DNA from: Stigmatella erecta
GTDB lineage: Bacteria > Myxococcota > Myxococcia > Myxococcales > Myxococcaceae
NCBI RefSeq assembly: GCF_900111745.1
Contig: NZ_FOIJ01000001.1
Coordinates: forward strand, 744,001-808,000
DNA: 64,000 nucleotides
Direction of reading: 5' to 3'
Shown: piece by piece, positions 1 through 8,504 of the stretch
How positions within the stretch are numbered: position 1 is the first letter of the stretch
Layout: every line of letters starts with the position of its first letter
Notes under the pieces: model-generated
The model's input: the letters and a program-made list of their open reading frames with translations, nothing else
Databases searched by the model: none
What the model was told of the DNA's origin: nothing
Translations under genes and position numbers: made by a program

Positions 1-11
1 GGGGCCGGCCC

Positions 12-509
12 GTGCTGCCAGGCCCCATCCAGGCCACGCTCCCGGCGGGGGCCCGCGCCCGCATCCTCCGGGTGGAGTTTCCCACCGCCTGGGTGGTGGC
101 CGAGCGCGTCCTCTACACCCCGCGCACCTGGCCCTGGGCCTACGTGGAGGTGGAGGGCGCCCCCGAGGGGCCGCCGCTGGTCATCCTCCTGCCCCCGCAC
201 CACAAGACGCGGCAGGACTTCCAGGCGGAGGTGGACCGCTTCCTGTCGCCGCAGTCCCTCCAGCCGCGCCTCGCGGAGTTCAGCGCGGAGGTGAAGGAGG
301 CCATCCGCCAGAAGAAGACCGTGACGGGCATGCCCGCCGAGGCCCTGGAGATGTCCTGGGGCTACCCGGAGCGCATCCTCCGGGAGCTGCAGGGCACCTC
401 CCGCATGGAGACCTGGACCTACCCCGGGGGCAAGCGCCGCGCCTACGTCACCGACGGGCGCCTGACCCGCGTGGAGGAGGCGCCCGCCGCGCCCCCTCCC
501 AGCCCGTAG
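12..509 (+). CDS. Hypothetical protein, possibly 5'-truncated by the window edge
   Basis: The ORF begins at a GTG at base 12, but the frame is open to base 1, so the true start may lie outside the window. The product (165 residues from the GTG) has no signal peptide visible from this start. Its C-terminal third reads GMPAEALEMSWGYPERI, then a Thr-Trp-Thr-Tyr strand and a short hairpin ending VTDGRLTRV. That layout loosely recalls BamE/SmpA-like or DUF2845-like folds, where a GM-x-x-E-x-x-x-x-WG-x-P turn precedes paired beta strands. I regard that as a weak hint only. The last residues are Ala/Pro rich. It ends 17 bases before the convergent catalase gene. Confidence 0.6.
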   Translation: MLPGPIQATLPAGARARILRVEFPTAWVVAERVLYTPRTWPWAYVEVEGAPEGPPLVILLPPHHKTRQDFQAEVDRFLSPQSLQPRLAEFSAEVKEAIRQKKTVTGMPAEALEMSWGYPERILRELQGTSRMETWTYPGGKRRAYVTDGRLTRVEEAPAAPPPSP

Positions 510-526
510 CCCGGAAGGGGCCCCCC

Positions 527-2626
527 TCAGGCCGGGATGCTCTCCGTGTCCTTGCGGTCCCAGTGGCGGTGCTTCTTGATGGCGTCGACGAAGGCGGTGG
601 CCACGGTGCCGGCCCCGCCCGGGTCGGCGACGATGCCCGGCGCGCCGGTGTCGAGGCCGCAGGCCTTCAGCAGGCCGACGCCCTCCTTCGAGGCGCCGAT
701 GGCCTTGTAGTGGCGGTAGGCCTCCAGGATGAAGTGCCGCGCATCCCCATCCCGCTTCAGCGTCTCCACGCTCACGGCCCCGCCCGGGACGAAGACGGCG
801 TCATACTCGATGGACGCGGTGGTGTTCGCGCTCTTGTCGACCGGCACGGCCTGCCCGCCCGCGGCGGTGACGGTGCCCAGGTGCTTGGCGATGACCTTCA
901 CCTGCGCGCCCTGCCGCTTCATCTCCGCCTGGAGCTCCTGGAGCGCCGCGGCGTCGACGCCGTCGGCCACCAGCGCCGCGATGCGCCGGGTCTTGATCGA
1001 GGTCTTCGGCATGCTCTCGATGCTGAGCGCCGGAGACGCGTCGATCACGGACTTCGGCGAGGCCACCGCCTTCGGCGCGGGGACCCCGACGCCCAGGGCG
1101 ACCTGCGCGGCGAGCGTCCCGTCGATCTTCGCCAGGATCTCCTCGATGACGCGCTTGCGGATCTCGGGAATCTCGACCTTGCCGAGCTCGAAGCGGAGCG
1201 CTTCGATGATGTGCTGCTGCTCGGGGGGCGACATGCTCCGGAAGAACATCGCGGCCTGGCTGAAGTGGTCCGCGAAGCTCTGGCTGCGCACGCGCGTCTT
1301 CTCCCCGGCGACCTTCTCCGGGAAGTGCGCGAAGCCCCCCTGACGGGTGGAGGCCATCATCGGGCAGCCTCCGCCCAGGGAGTTCGGGTGGTAGTTGGCG
1401 CGGCCGGTGTTGATCGTCTGCCGGTGGAACCCATCCTGCTGGTGGTTGTGCACGGGCGCGATCGGCCGGTTGATGGGAATCTCCGTGAAGTTCGGCCCTC
1501 CCAGCCGGGTGAGCTGCGTGTCCAGGTACGAGAAGAGGCGCGCCTGCATCAGCGGGTCATCCGTGAAGTCGATGCCCGGCACGATGTTCGCCGTGCAGTA
1601 GGCCACCTGCTCGGTCTCGGCGAAGTAGTTCGTCGGGTTGCGGTTGAGCGTGAGCTTGCCGATGCGCTGCACGGGCACCAGCTCCTCGGGCACGAGCTTC
1701 GTCGCATCCAGCAGCTCGATGCCGAGCTTGGCCGCGTCCGCCTCCTCGATGATCTGCACGCCCAGCTCGTACTCGGGGAAGTCCCCCTGCTCGATGGCTT
1801 CCCACAGGTCGCGCCGGTGGTAGTCCGGATCCTTGCCGCCCAGCTTCTGGGACTCGTCCCAGACGAGCGAGTGGACCCCCAGCAGCGGCTTCCAGTGGAA
1901 CTTCACGAAGCGCGAGACGCCCTTGTCGTTCACGAAGCGGAAGGTGTGGACCCCGAACCCCTCCATCATGCGGTAGCTGCGCGGCAGGGCCCGGTCGGAC
2001 ATGACCCACATGACCATGTGCGCCGTCTCGGGCACGAGCGAGACGAAGTCCCAGAAGGAGTCATGCGCCGAGGCGGCCTGGGGCATCTCGTGGTGAGGCT
2101 CGGGCTTCACCGCGTGGATGACATCCGGAAACTTGATGCCGTCCTGGATGAAGAACACGGGGATGTTGTTGCCGACGAGATCGAAGTTCCCCTCCTGCGT
2201 GTAGAACTTCACCGCGAAGCCGCGCACGTCGCGCGCCGTGTCCGCGGAGCCGCGCGAGCCGGCCACCGTGGAGAAGCGCACGAACACCGGCGTCTTCTGC
2301 GAGGGATCCTGAAGGAAGGCGGCCTTCGTGTACTTGGCCTGCGACTCGTAGACCTGGAAGTAGCCGTGGGCCGCCGCGCCCCGGGCGTGCACCACGCGCT
2401 CGGGGATGCGCTCGTGATCAAAGCGCATCATCTTCTCGCGGAAGTGGAAGTCCTCGAGCAGCGTGGGCCCCCGCGTCCCGGCGCGAAGGGAGTCGTCGGT
2501 GTGCTCCACGCGGATGCCTTGGTCCGTCGTCAGGAACTGGCCCGTGCCGTCCGAACGGTTCCTCGCCAGATCCTGATCCTTGCTGCGCTCGTCGATCGAC
2601 ACCTTCTGGGTCTCAGTCTTGCTCAC
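527..2626 (-). CDS. katE: Large-subunit catalase (HPII / clade 2 type)
   Basis: Monofunctional haem catalase that converts hydrogen peroxide to water and oxygen. The product is 699 residues, the length of the large HPII class rather than the ~480-residue small catalases. The distal haem His lies in [14 protein letters not shown] near residue 80, the distal Asn in [13 protein letters not shown], and the proximal haem-ligand Tyr in [18 protein letters not shown]. After the catalase core, a C-terminal domain of about 150 residues (from [13 protein letters not shown]) is the DJ-1/class I amidotransferase-like flavodoxin fold typical of HPII. I chose the GTG at 2626 because AAGGGAG sits 5 bases upstream; the in-frame extension above it has no family resemblance. 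It is divergent from msrB across about 216 bp, consistent with two oxidative-stress genes sharing a control region. Confidence 0.93.
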   Translation of the reverse strand: MSKTETQKVSIDERSKDQDLARNRSDGTGQFLTTDQGIRVEHTDDSLRAGTRGPTLLEDFHFREKMMRFDHERIPERVVHARGAAAHGYFQVYESQAKYTKAAFLQDPSQKTPVFVRFSTVAGSRGSADTARDVRGFAVKFYTQEGNFDLVGNNIPVFFIQDGIKFPDVIHAVKPEPHHEMPQAASAHDSFWDFVSLVPETAHMVMWVMSDRALPRSYRMMEGFGVHTFRFVNDKGVSRFVKFHWKPLLGVHSLVWDESQKLGGKDPDYHRRDLWEAIEQGDFPEYELGVQIIEEADAAKLGIELLDATKLVPEELVPVQRIGKLTLNRNPTNYFAETEQVAYCTANIVPGIDFTDDPLMQARLFSYLDTQLTRLGGPNFTEIPINRPIAPVHNHQQDGFHRQTINTGRANYHPNSLGGGCPMMASTRQGGFAHFPEKVAGEKTRVRSQSFADHFSQAAMFFRSMSPPEQQHIIEALRFELGKVEIPEIRKRVIEEILAKIDGTLAAQVALGVGVPAPKAVASPKSVIDASPALSIESMPKTSIKTRRIAALVADGVDAAALQELQAEMKRQGAQVKVIAKHLGTVTAAGGQAVPVDKSANTTASIEYDAVFVPGGAVSVETLKRDGDARHFILEAYRHYKAIGASKEGVGLLKACGLDTGAPGIVADPGGAGTVATAFVDAIKKHRHWDRKDTESIPA

Positions 2627-2790
2627 AGGGCTCCCTTGGGTTGGGGAGCCGCAAGCTAATGAGCCTCCGGGAAGGCCATGGGTCCAATGGCCCTGGAAGC
2701 CACCCATCTGAACGCTGGCCAACGCCCCGGCGCGGAATACGCTGCGAAGCGTCCGGGAGCCGAACATTCATTGTTTTCCAACCCGACAGT

Positions 2791-2807
2791 GTGGAGGTTG
2801 ACTCCAC
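2791..2807. promoter_or_regulatory. Inverted repeat in the katE-msrB divergent intergenic region
   Basis: GTGGAG-gttga-CTCCAC is a perfect 6-bp inverted repeat with a 5-base spacer. It lies 36 bases before the msrB start. It could be an operator or a small leader hairpin; no regulator can be named from sequence alone. Confidence 0.3.
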
Positions 2808-2842
2808 GCCCACGCGTCGTGGCACACGAGGAGCAGGCAGGC

Positions 2843-3265
2843 ATGGTGGACAAGCTGATCCTGAGCGATGAAGAGTGGCGCAAGCGCCTGAAGCCCGAGG
2901 AGTACGAGGTGCTGCGCAAGCACGGCACCGAGTACCCTGGGTCTGGGTGCTTCCTGGGGACCAAGGAGCCGGGCACCTACGTGTGCGCCGGCTGTGGCAA
3001 CGCGCTCTTCCAGGCGGGCATGAAGTTCGAGTCCGGTACGGGCTGGCCGTCCTTCACCCAGCCCCTGGGGCCGGACGCGGTGGCGGAGTACCACGATCGC
3101 TCGCATGGCATGGTGCGCACCGAGGTGCGCTGTGGCCGGTGTGACGGCCACCTGGGGCACGTCTTCCCGGATGGGCCTCCGCCCACGGGGCTGCGCTACT
3201 GCATGAACTCCGTGGCCATGAAGCACGTGCCCGAGGGCCAGCCCATCGTGCTGGTCCAGGCGTAG
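2843..3265 (+). CDS. msrB: Peptide-methionine (R)-S-oxide reductase MsrB
   Basis: Reduces the R epimer of methionine sulfoxide in oxidised proteins. The 140-residue product has the family layout: two zinc-binding CxxC pairs (CAGC and CGRC), the ESGTGWPSF substrate-pocket motif, the [19 protein letters not shown] stretch and the catalytic Cys in RYCMNS. A further Cys occurs in the N-terminal GSGCFLG and could act as the resolving thiol; the Cys that some family members carry before GWP is absent. The ATG at 2843 is preceded by a purine-rich GAGGAGCAGG. It is divergent from katE and convergent with the PHP gene 12 bases downstream. It is a single-domain protein with no MsrA fusion. Confidence 0.95.
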   Translation: MVDKLILSDEEWRKRLKPEEYEVLRKHGTEYPGSGCFLGTKEPGTYVCAGCGNALFQAGMKFESGTGWPSFTQPLGPDAVAEYHDRSHGMVRTEVRCGRCDGHLGHVFPDGPPPTGLRYCMNSVAMKHVPEGQPIVLVQA

Positions 3266-3277
3266 CCGGGCCCCTGC

Positions 3278-4021
3278 CTAGCGGCGGCGGCGGCGGTTGG
3301 CGGCGCCCCGGCCTCCGCCTCCGCTCCCGCCCCCCTTGCCACGTCCGCCCGCCTGGGCCTCGCCGGGGCGGGTCAACCGGGGCAGCTCACCGGCCATCAC
3401 CGGCCAGAACTCCCCCTTGAGCAGCTCCGCCAGGAGCTGCTCCTGGGTGGCGATGTCCCGCTTGAAGAAGGTCGCGCCCCGGCCCACCTCGTCCAGCGAG
3501 CCGCGCGCATCACTGCCGCCCGTGCAGGGCAGCTTCAGGGCCTCGGCGGCCTCCACGGCGAGATCGTTGGCCGTCTGCTTCACCTTGGGGTTGTAGCCCT
3601 CCACGGCGCTCAGCAGGTTGAGCGAGCGGATACCGTCCATGGGCGGGTTGGGAAAGTCCCGGTCATACGGCCGGGCCGCGACGATGACGGCCCCCAGGGA
3701 CTTCACCTTGGGCAGGCACTCCGCGGCGCTCCAGGGCTTCTCCCGGTTGCTGCCCCACAGCTGCACGGGCTCGGGCGCCAGCTCCGGCTTCGGGAAGAAG
3801 CACAGGTACTGGCCCTTGTCCGTGACGAGCTCCAGCCCCACGAAGACCTTCAGCTTGGACTTCGCGCCGATCTCGAACAGCTCATCGCAGCCATCCTGCG
3901 TGTTCGTCTCGGTGAAGGCCACCCCATCCAGGCCAAACAGCGCCGCGCGCTCGAGCACGGCGCGCGGGTCCAGATCGCAGCCTTTGGACAGGTGTGAGTG
4001 AGCGTGTAAGTCAATCAGCAT
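3278..4021 (-). CDS. PHP-domain metal-dependent phosphoesterase
   Basis: 247 residues. The N-terminal DLHAHSHLSKGCD is the first metal-binding motif of the PHP (polymerase and histidinol phosphatase) fold. Later ligands are seen in VAFTETN and in CTGGSDARG, where Asp or His is expected. Proteins of this type hydrolyse small phosphoesters or act as unassigned hydrolases, and the substrate cannot be told here. The last ~30 residues are an odd Gly/Arg-rich tail (runs of Gly, then NRRRRR), which may bind nucleic acid or be disordered. The start ATG at 4021 has AGGGAG upstream. It is convergent with msrB and is followed upstream by another leftward small gene. Confidence 0.8.
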   Translation of the reverse strand: MLIDLHAHSHLSKGCDLDPRAVLERAALFGLDGVAFTETNTQDGCDELFEIGAKSKLKVFVGLELVTDKGQYLCFFPKPELAPEPVQLWGSNREKPWSAAECLPKVKSLGAVIVAARPYDRDFPNPPMDGIRSLNLLSAVEGYNPKVKQTANDLAVEAAEALKLPCTGGSDARGSLDEVGRGATFFKRDIATQEQLLAELLKGEFWPVMAGELPRLTRPGEAQAGGRGKGGGSGGGGRGAANRRRRR

Positions 4022-4087
4022 GGGCGCCGCTCCCTAACAGGCTCGCTGGAGCCTGTCGAGTACCGGCGCCCTGCTGACGAGAGCCGC

Positions 4088-4363
4088 TTACGCGTAAGCG
4101 TAGGACTGGAAGAGCCCCTTGGCGGCCTGGCCATTCTTCTCTTCGTAGGTCCGGATGAGGTAGCCCATCAGCATGAGCGAAGAGGTATTCTCCAGCACCC
4201 GCGAGGGGTCCTTGGAAATCAGGTTGGCGCTGTAGTTGAGGAAGAACTGGGCCAGATCCTCGCCCGCTTCCTTGACGATCAACGCATTGAGCGCGGCCGG
4301 ATCCATCGTGCGGATCGCGTTGATGAAGTCCACCGCCAAATCCTTCTTCGTCTTGACGTCCAT
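4088..4363 (-). CDS. Small conserved hypothetical protein (91 aa)
   Basis: A compact, apparently all-helical 91-residue cytoplasmic protein starting MDVKTKKDLAVDFINAIRTM and ending FQSYAYA. It has no signal peptide, membrane segment or recognised motif. The ATG at 4363 is chosen over an ATG five codons upstream (4378), because a GGGGGAT lies about 9 bases before it; both are plausible. It is divergently transcribed from a 64-residue gene, and the 199 bp between them contains a good sigma-70-like promoter facing the other way. Function unknown. Confidence 0.65.
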   Translation of the reverse strand: MDVKTKKDLAVDFINAIRTMDPAALNALIVKEAGEDLAQFFLNYSANLISKDPSRVLENTSSLMLMGYLIRTYEEKNGQAAKGLFQSYAYA

Positions 4364-4491
4364 TTGCCCATCCCCCATTCGCCGCCACCCTTCCCCAGGA
4401 CCCTTCCCGGAGCGCAGACCCCCGGTGCGACTTGGGAAATCTAGGCACGGTGTCCCACCTGCAAACCCCCAGCAGCCCAGCAGACGGGTTT

Positions 4492-4521
4492 TTGACACCC
4501 TGGAAGGGCATGTGCGATAAC
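4492..4521 (+). promoter_or_regulatory. Sigma-70-like promoter for the 64-aa gene
   Basis: A consensus -35 TTGACA (4492-4497) is followed after 18 bases by GATAAC (4516-4521), which matches 4 of 6 of the -10 consensus. It is about 40 bases upstream of the ATG at 4563. Confidence 0.55.
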
Positions 4522-4562
4522 CTCCAAACGCCACGGCGTACGATTTGAAGGAGGGGAAGGCG

Positions 4563-4757
4563 ATGTTTACGGGCGTGAAGGTGTTCTCCGCGACCAAAGC
4601 CAAGGAGCGCGAGGAACTCGGCGAGAACGTGACCCGCTGGCTCCGCAGCAACTCGGACCTGGAAATCGTGGACCGAGTCGTCTGCCAGTCGAGCGACAAC
4701 GAGTTCCACTGTTACACGCTGGTCCTTTTCTACAAGCACACCAAGCCACAGTCGTGA
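4563..4757 (+). CDS. Small hypothetical protein (64 aa)
   Basis: Starts at the ATG at 4563 just after a strong ribosome-binding site (GGAGGGGAAGG). The product reads MFTGVKVFSATKAKEREELG and ends YKHTKPQS, with a predicted alpha-then-beta pattern and two Cys residues. The strong RBS, the near-consensus promoter and high GC3 support real coding. It has no recognised domain and could be a small regulatory or structural protein. The in-frame ATG at 4545 is rejected because the RBS lies downstream of it. Confidence 0.6.
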   Translation: MFTGVKVFSATKAKEREELGENVTRWLRSNSDLEIVDRVVCQSSDNEFHCYTLVLFYKHTKPQS

Positions 4758-4803
4758 GCCTCGCCCCGCTGCCTCCGGACGGAGGCAGCACCGGGGCCGC
4801 CCC

Positions 4804-5730
4804 TCAGTAAACGACCAGCGGATGGGGCGTGTAGTAGCTGACGATGCTCAACACGGGAATGCTCGGCCCTTCGTCCTCCTCATCGGAGGCGCCGGAGGTG
4901 GTCCGCATTCCATCGAAGCGCGCGAGGATGATGAAGTCCCGGCCCGGCTCCAGGAACGGATCCTGGCTCGCCAGCCGCCCGAGTGCCTCGCGCCCCGTCT
5001 CGTGGGAGATGTTGTCGTACGCGGGGATGGTGACCGCGTCCCGGCTCAGCTCGGTCTGCGCCAGCGAGCCGCCCACGGTGCCGCTGCCGAGCGAGGTCTG
5101 CCCGCCCACGTCCCCCGTGGTGGTGAAGGTGCTCTCCCGGCGGTACGCCGTGCCGAGCTGCACCTCCTGAGAGACCGAGGTGAGGTCCTGCTCGACGAGC
5201 CACAGCGTGGACTTCTCGCCCTCGCTGCGCATGTCCCCCACCTGGGCCCGGACGAGCACGTAGCGCCCCTTGTACGTATCGGGCTGGGAGACGGCCGAGG
5301 CGAGCGAGAAGATGGGCAGCTTGCGCTCATGCAGCAGCCGCAGGTCTCCCTCCACGCTGCCGCCCCGCTGCGCCACCACCTTGGCGAGCAGCGCCGCGCC
5401 CTCGGGACGGGTGCGCAGCTCCTGGGCCCACGCGCGGTCGATCAGCGCCTGGAGCTGCGTGAAGGGGGTGCTCTCCACGCACGCCTTCAGCGCCGACCAG
5501 GCATTCTCCCGGGACACCGGCAGGTACCGGCGCGCCTGGCGCTCGCAGACGGCGGGGTTGGGAAACTGCGCCGCGAACGCCTTGGCGTCGAAGGCCTCCC
5601 CCGAGGGAGCCGCCATGCCGGGGCCCGGCGGGGAGGCCCGTCCCTCCTCGGGGAGCATCCTGGCGGACCGCGAGCTGGCGCACCCACCGCCGAGCGCGCC
5701 CAGCAACAGCCATCCCCACATGCGCTTCAT
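4804..5730 (-). CDS. Predicted lipoprotein of unknown function
   Basis: 308 residues with a type II signal peptide: MKRMWGWLLLGALGGGC gives a lipobox LGGGC at about residue 17. A disordered Pro/Gly/Ser stretch follows, then a mixed alpha/beta region. The middle contains YKGRYVLVRAQVGDMR, an OB-like beta segment seen in bacterial lipoproteins that bind small ligands, but I cannot assign a family. It overlaps the upstream gene by 4 bases (ATGA), so the two are translationally coupled and probably act together in the envelope. Confidence 0.75.
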   Translation of the reverse strand: MKRMWGWLLLGALGGGCASSRSARMLPEEGRASPPGPGMAAPSGEAFDAKAFAAQFPNPAVCERQARRYLPVSRENAWSALKACVESTPFTQLQALIDRAWAQELRTRPEGAALLAKVVAQRGGSVEGDLRLLHERKLPIFSLASAVSQPDTYKGRYVLVRAQVGDMRSEGEKSTLWLVEQDLTSVSQEVQLGTAYRRESTFTTTGDVGGQTSLGSGTVGGSLAQTELSRDAVTIPAYDNISHETGREALGRLASQDPFLEPGRDFIILARFDGMRTTSGASDEEDEGPSIPVLSIVSYYTPHPLVVY

Positions 5731-6224
5731 GGCGTCCCCTTCTCGTAGGCCTTGGCCACGGTGGACCGCATCTGAGCCTCCTGCAGCACCCCGGCGAGCG
5801 CGCGGTAGCAGGCCCTCGCGTCGGGGGCGAAGCGCCCCTTGGCATCCACCAGCACGGTCTCCTCCAGGGCGCAGCGCTCCTCGGCGACGGCCAGGGTCCT
5901 GCGCTCACAGACGGCGGCGATGGAGCGGTCGCCCGGGCTCGCCTCGTCCGCGGAGGGCCGGGAGGCCTCGGCGCACAGCTTCCGCGCCATCTCCTGGACG
6001 AGCCGGACATTGGAGGAGCCCTGCTCGCGGGTGGGCTCGGCGGCGGTCAGCTCCGCCTCGAAGACGCATTCGCGGCCGGCCCGCAGGGTGTCCACCGTGC
6101 AGGACCAGGCGGTCGGGGTCTCGTCCGCCACCGGAGGGGCGTCGAGGGCTTGAGGGGACACGGACGAAGCGCCGTCACTCGGCGCCGCGCCCAGGAAGAG
6201 GGACAGGAACACGGCGGTCAGCAT
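5727..6224 (-). CDS. Secreted hypothetical protein, coupled to the downstream lipoprotein
   Basis: 165 residues with an N-terminal signal peptide (MLTAVFLSLFLGAAPSDGAS, likely cleaved after Ala). The mature part carries six Cys residues (SCTVD, ECVFE, KLCAE, AVCERR, RCALE, ACYRA), suggesting disulfide bonds in the periplasm. It is first in a two-gene leftward operon and overlaps the lipoprotein by ATGA. No known domain was recognised. Confidence 0.7.
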   Translation of the reverse strand: MLTAVFLSLFLGAAPSDGASSVSPQALDAPPVADETPTAWSCTVDTLRAGRECVFEAELTAAEPTREQGSSNVRLVQEMARKLCAEASRPSADEASPGDRSIAAVCERRTLAVAEERCALEETVLVDAKGRFAPDARACYRALAGVLQEAQMRSTVAKAYEKGTP

Positions 6225-6346
6225 GGGGGCCTAGCGTAGAACCGGTTCCGCCCCGGCTCAATCCGGGGGGGGCGGACTGTCTTGCGCCCCCCATCGGCCA
6301 GGAGTTCTTTTCCCTACCCCTGGCGGCCTGGACTAGATCTCCGGAA

Positions 6347-7219
6347 ATGCGGTGCCGCCCTGCCCTCCCTGCGTTGCTCTCGCTCCTGATGCTCCTGCCG
6401 GCGTGCAAACGCTCCGAGCCCGCCCCGGCAGGCCCAGCCCCAGCGGCCCCGGTGGACCGGAACCTCACCGTGAAGGGCTCGGACACCATGGTGCTCCTGG
6501 GCCAGCGCTGGGCCGAGGCCTTCATGAAGGCCAACCCCGACATGTCGGTCCAGGTGACCGGCGGGGGCTCGGGCACGGGGCTGGCGGCCCTGGTCAACGG
6601 CACCACGGACATCGCCCTGTCCAGCCGGTCCATCAAGCCGTCCGAGGCCCAGCAGGTCCAGGCGCGCCACCACACGGAGGCCCGGGAAATCCCCGTCGCC
6701 CGCGATGGGGTGACGTTCTACGTCCACGAATCCAACCCGGTCCGCGCGCTGTCGGTGGCCCAGCTCAAGGCCATCTACCTGGGAGACCTCACCCGCTGGA
6801 GCCAGGTGGGCGGACTCGACGCGCCCATCGTCCTGCACTCCCGGGAGAACTCCTCCGGCACCTACGTCTTCGTGAAGGAGCGCGTCCTGGGAGACGAGGA
6901 CTTCGCCCCCACCACCCTGTCCCTGCCCGGCACCGCGGCGCTGGTGAACGCGGTCTCCAAGGAGAAGAACGGCCTCGGCTTCGGCGGGGCCGCCTATGCC
7001 AAGGGCATCAAGGAGCTGAGCATCCTGGAGGGCGGCAAGCCCATCGCCCCGTCCGCCGAGAACATCCAGAGCGGCCAATACCCCCTTTCCCGGGATCTCT
7101 TCTTCTACGTCCGGGGCCACCCCAGCGGGGCCACCCAGGCCTTCATCGATTTCGCGCTCTCCCCGGAGGGCCAGCAACTCGTCACGCAGGTGGGCTACTA
7201 CCCGGTGAAACAGCGCTGA
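6347..7219 (+). CDS. pstS: PstS-like phosphate-binding lipoprotein
   Basis: Substrate-binding protein of the PBP-like/PstS superfamily, which captures phosphate outside the inner membrane. The 290-residue product starts with a type II signal peptide (lipobox LLPAC at about residue 17) and then has VKGSDTMVLLGQRWAEAFM, the phosphate-loop GGGSGTGLAALVNGTTDIA, and RENSSGTYVFVKE, all diagnostic of PstS. I chose the ATG at 6347 because it begins the signal peptide; the longer frame upstream overlaps genes on the other strand. No pstC, pstA, pstB or phoU lies next to it, so it is an orphan binding protein. It may work with a distant transporter or as a sensor component. Confidence 0.88.
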   Translation: MRCRPALPALLSLLMLLPACKRSEPAPAGPAPAAPVDRNLTVKGSDTMVLLGQRWAEAFMKANPDMSVQVTGGGSGTGLAALVNGTTDIALSSRSIKPSEAQQVQARHHTEAREIPVARDGVTFYVHESNPVRALSVAQLKAIYLGDLTRWSQVGGLDAPIVLHSRENSSGTYVFVKERVLGDEDFAPTTLSLPGTAALVNAVSKEKNGLGFGGAAYAKGIKELSILEGGKPIAPSAENIQSGQYPLSRDLFFYVRGHPSGATQAFIDFALSPEGQQLVTQVGYYPVKQR

Positions 7220-7220
7220 C

Positions 7221-7262
7221 GCCGGGCCCCCCGCCCACCCTGGGAGACAAGGTAGGCCCGGC
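7221..7262 (+). terminator. Possible stem-loop after pstS
   Basis: GCCGGGCC (7221-7228) pairs perfectly with GGCCCGGC (7255-7262) across a 26-base loop, starting 2 bases after the stop codon. There is no T-run, so it may be a stabilising hairpin rather than an intrinsic terminator. Confidence 0.3.
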
Positions 7263-7346
7263 ACGGGAGTGAAACACGCAGGAGTCGTCATCATGGATCC
7301 ACTCCTCCCACCCGGGCGGCTATAGTTCCGCGCCTCCGGAGGAGAA

Positions 7347-8504
7347 ATGCGTCCGTCTCGAATGATGCGCGTAGTGGGGTTCAACGTCGATCGCGTGGTT
7401 TCGGAGGCCTCCACGGATCCCGAAGTGCTCCGGCTGGAAAATTTCGCGACGGATCTTCCGCCTCCGCCCGATGCCATCACGGCCACGCGTGAGGCGGTGG
7501 GCACCAGCGAGGCCAACAGCTACGTGCCGTTCACGGGCACCGCGGGCCTGCGCCAGGCGGTGGCCTCGCGCCTCAAGCGCCAGAGCAACCTCTCGTATGA
7601 TCCGGACCGGCAGATCGTCATCACCGCCGGCGGCACGCAGGGGCTCATCTCCGCGCTGCTGGCCGTCATCGAGCCGGGCGACGAGGTGCTGCTCACCGAC
7701 CCGACGTACGCGGGGATGATTCACCGGGTCACCTTCGCCGGCGGCGTGCCGATGTTCGTACCGATGAAGGTGGTGGACAAGCGCTGGCGGCTGGACCTGG
7801 ACATGCTGCGCGCCATGGTGACGAGCCGCACCCGGGCCATGGTGCTGTCCAACCCGGGCATGCCCTCGGGCCACGTGCTGTCGGAGGCCGAGTGGCTCGC
7901 CATCCGCGAGCTGTGCGTCACGCGCAACCTGTGGCTGCTGTACGACGCCGCCCTCGAGGGCGTGCTCTATGACGGGCTGCCCCTGCGCCACCCCGCGTCG
8001 CTCACGGGCATGCCGGAGCGCACGCTCATCATCGGCTCCATCTCCAAGGAGTACCGGATGATCGGCTGGCGCATCGGCTGGATCGCCGGTCCGCCCAAGG
8101 TCATGGCGGACGTCTTCTACACGCACAGCTACCTGGTCATCGCCCCGCCGGGCATCTCCCAGAAGGGCGCCGAGGTGGCGCTGCGCACCGAGAACTCCGG
8201 CGTCCCGGCGGCCATCGCCGAGTGGAAGGCCCGGAGAGACCTGATGCTCGAGCAGCTCGAGGGGCTGCCCGTCGTCATCCCCGATGGGGGCTGGAGCCTG
8301 CTGCTGGATGCGCACGCGCTGGGCTACAGCGCCACGGACGCCGCCTCCATCCTGCTGACGCAGGCGAAGGTCGCCGCCACGCCGATGACGAACTGGGGCT
8401 CCTCGGTGGCCGAGCGCTACATCCGCCTCGTCTTCAGCTTCGAGCCGCAGGAGCGGCTCAAGCTCCTGCGCGAGCGCCTGCGCCGCACCTCCCTGCTGCC
8501 CTAA
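7347..8504 (+). CDS. PLP-dependent class I/II aminotransferase
   Basis: 385-residue fold-type I aminotransferase. The PLP Lys is in GSISKEYRMIGWRIGW, the PLP-ring Asp in LLYDAALEGVLYDG, and the glycine-rich phosphate turn in TAGGTQGLISALLA. The usual SNPxNPTG motif is LSNPGMPSGHVL, so the second Asn, which normally hydrogen-bonds the PLP O3', is replaced by Met. That suggests an atypical substrate or a divergent subfamily. A strong GGAGGAG RBS precedes the ATG. Its stop overlaps the convergent sigma-factor stop by 3-4 bases. The substrate is unknown; nothing nearby identifies a pathway. Confidence 0.85.
   Translation: MRPSRMMRVVGFNVDRVVSEASTDPEVLRLENFATDLPPPPDAITATREAVGTSEANSYVPFTGTAGLRQAVASRLKRQSNLSYDPDRQIVITAGGTQGLISALLAVIEPGDEVLLTDPTYAGMIHRVTFAGGVPMFVPMKVVDKRWRLDLDMLRAMVTSRTRAMVLSNPGMPSGHVLSEAEWLAIRELCVTRNLWLLYDAALEGVLYDGLPLRHPASLTGMPERTLIIGSISKEYRMIGWRIGWIAGPPKVMADVFYTHSYLVIAPPGISQKGAEVALRTENSGVPAAIAEWKARRDLMLEQLEGLPVVIPDGGWSLLLDAHALGYSATDAASILLTQAKVAATPMTNWGSSVAERYIRLVFSFEPQERLKLLRERLRRTSLLP

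Noticed and set aside
563-2659. Long plus-strand ORF (698 codons) opposite katE
   Set aside because: Its translation is low-complexity Arg/Ala/Leu/Asp text typical of antisense GC-rich frames, and it lies fully over a gene with complete catalase motifs.
5270-6346. N-terminal extension of the pstS frame
   Set aside because: It overlaps the two leftward envelope genes and encodes Arg/Pro-rich text; the signal peptide starts at 6347.
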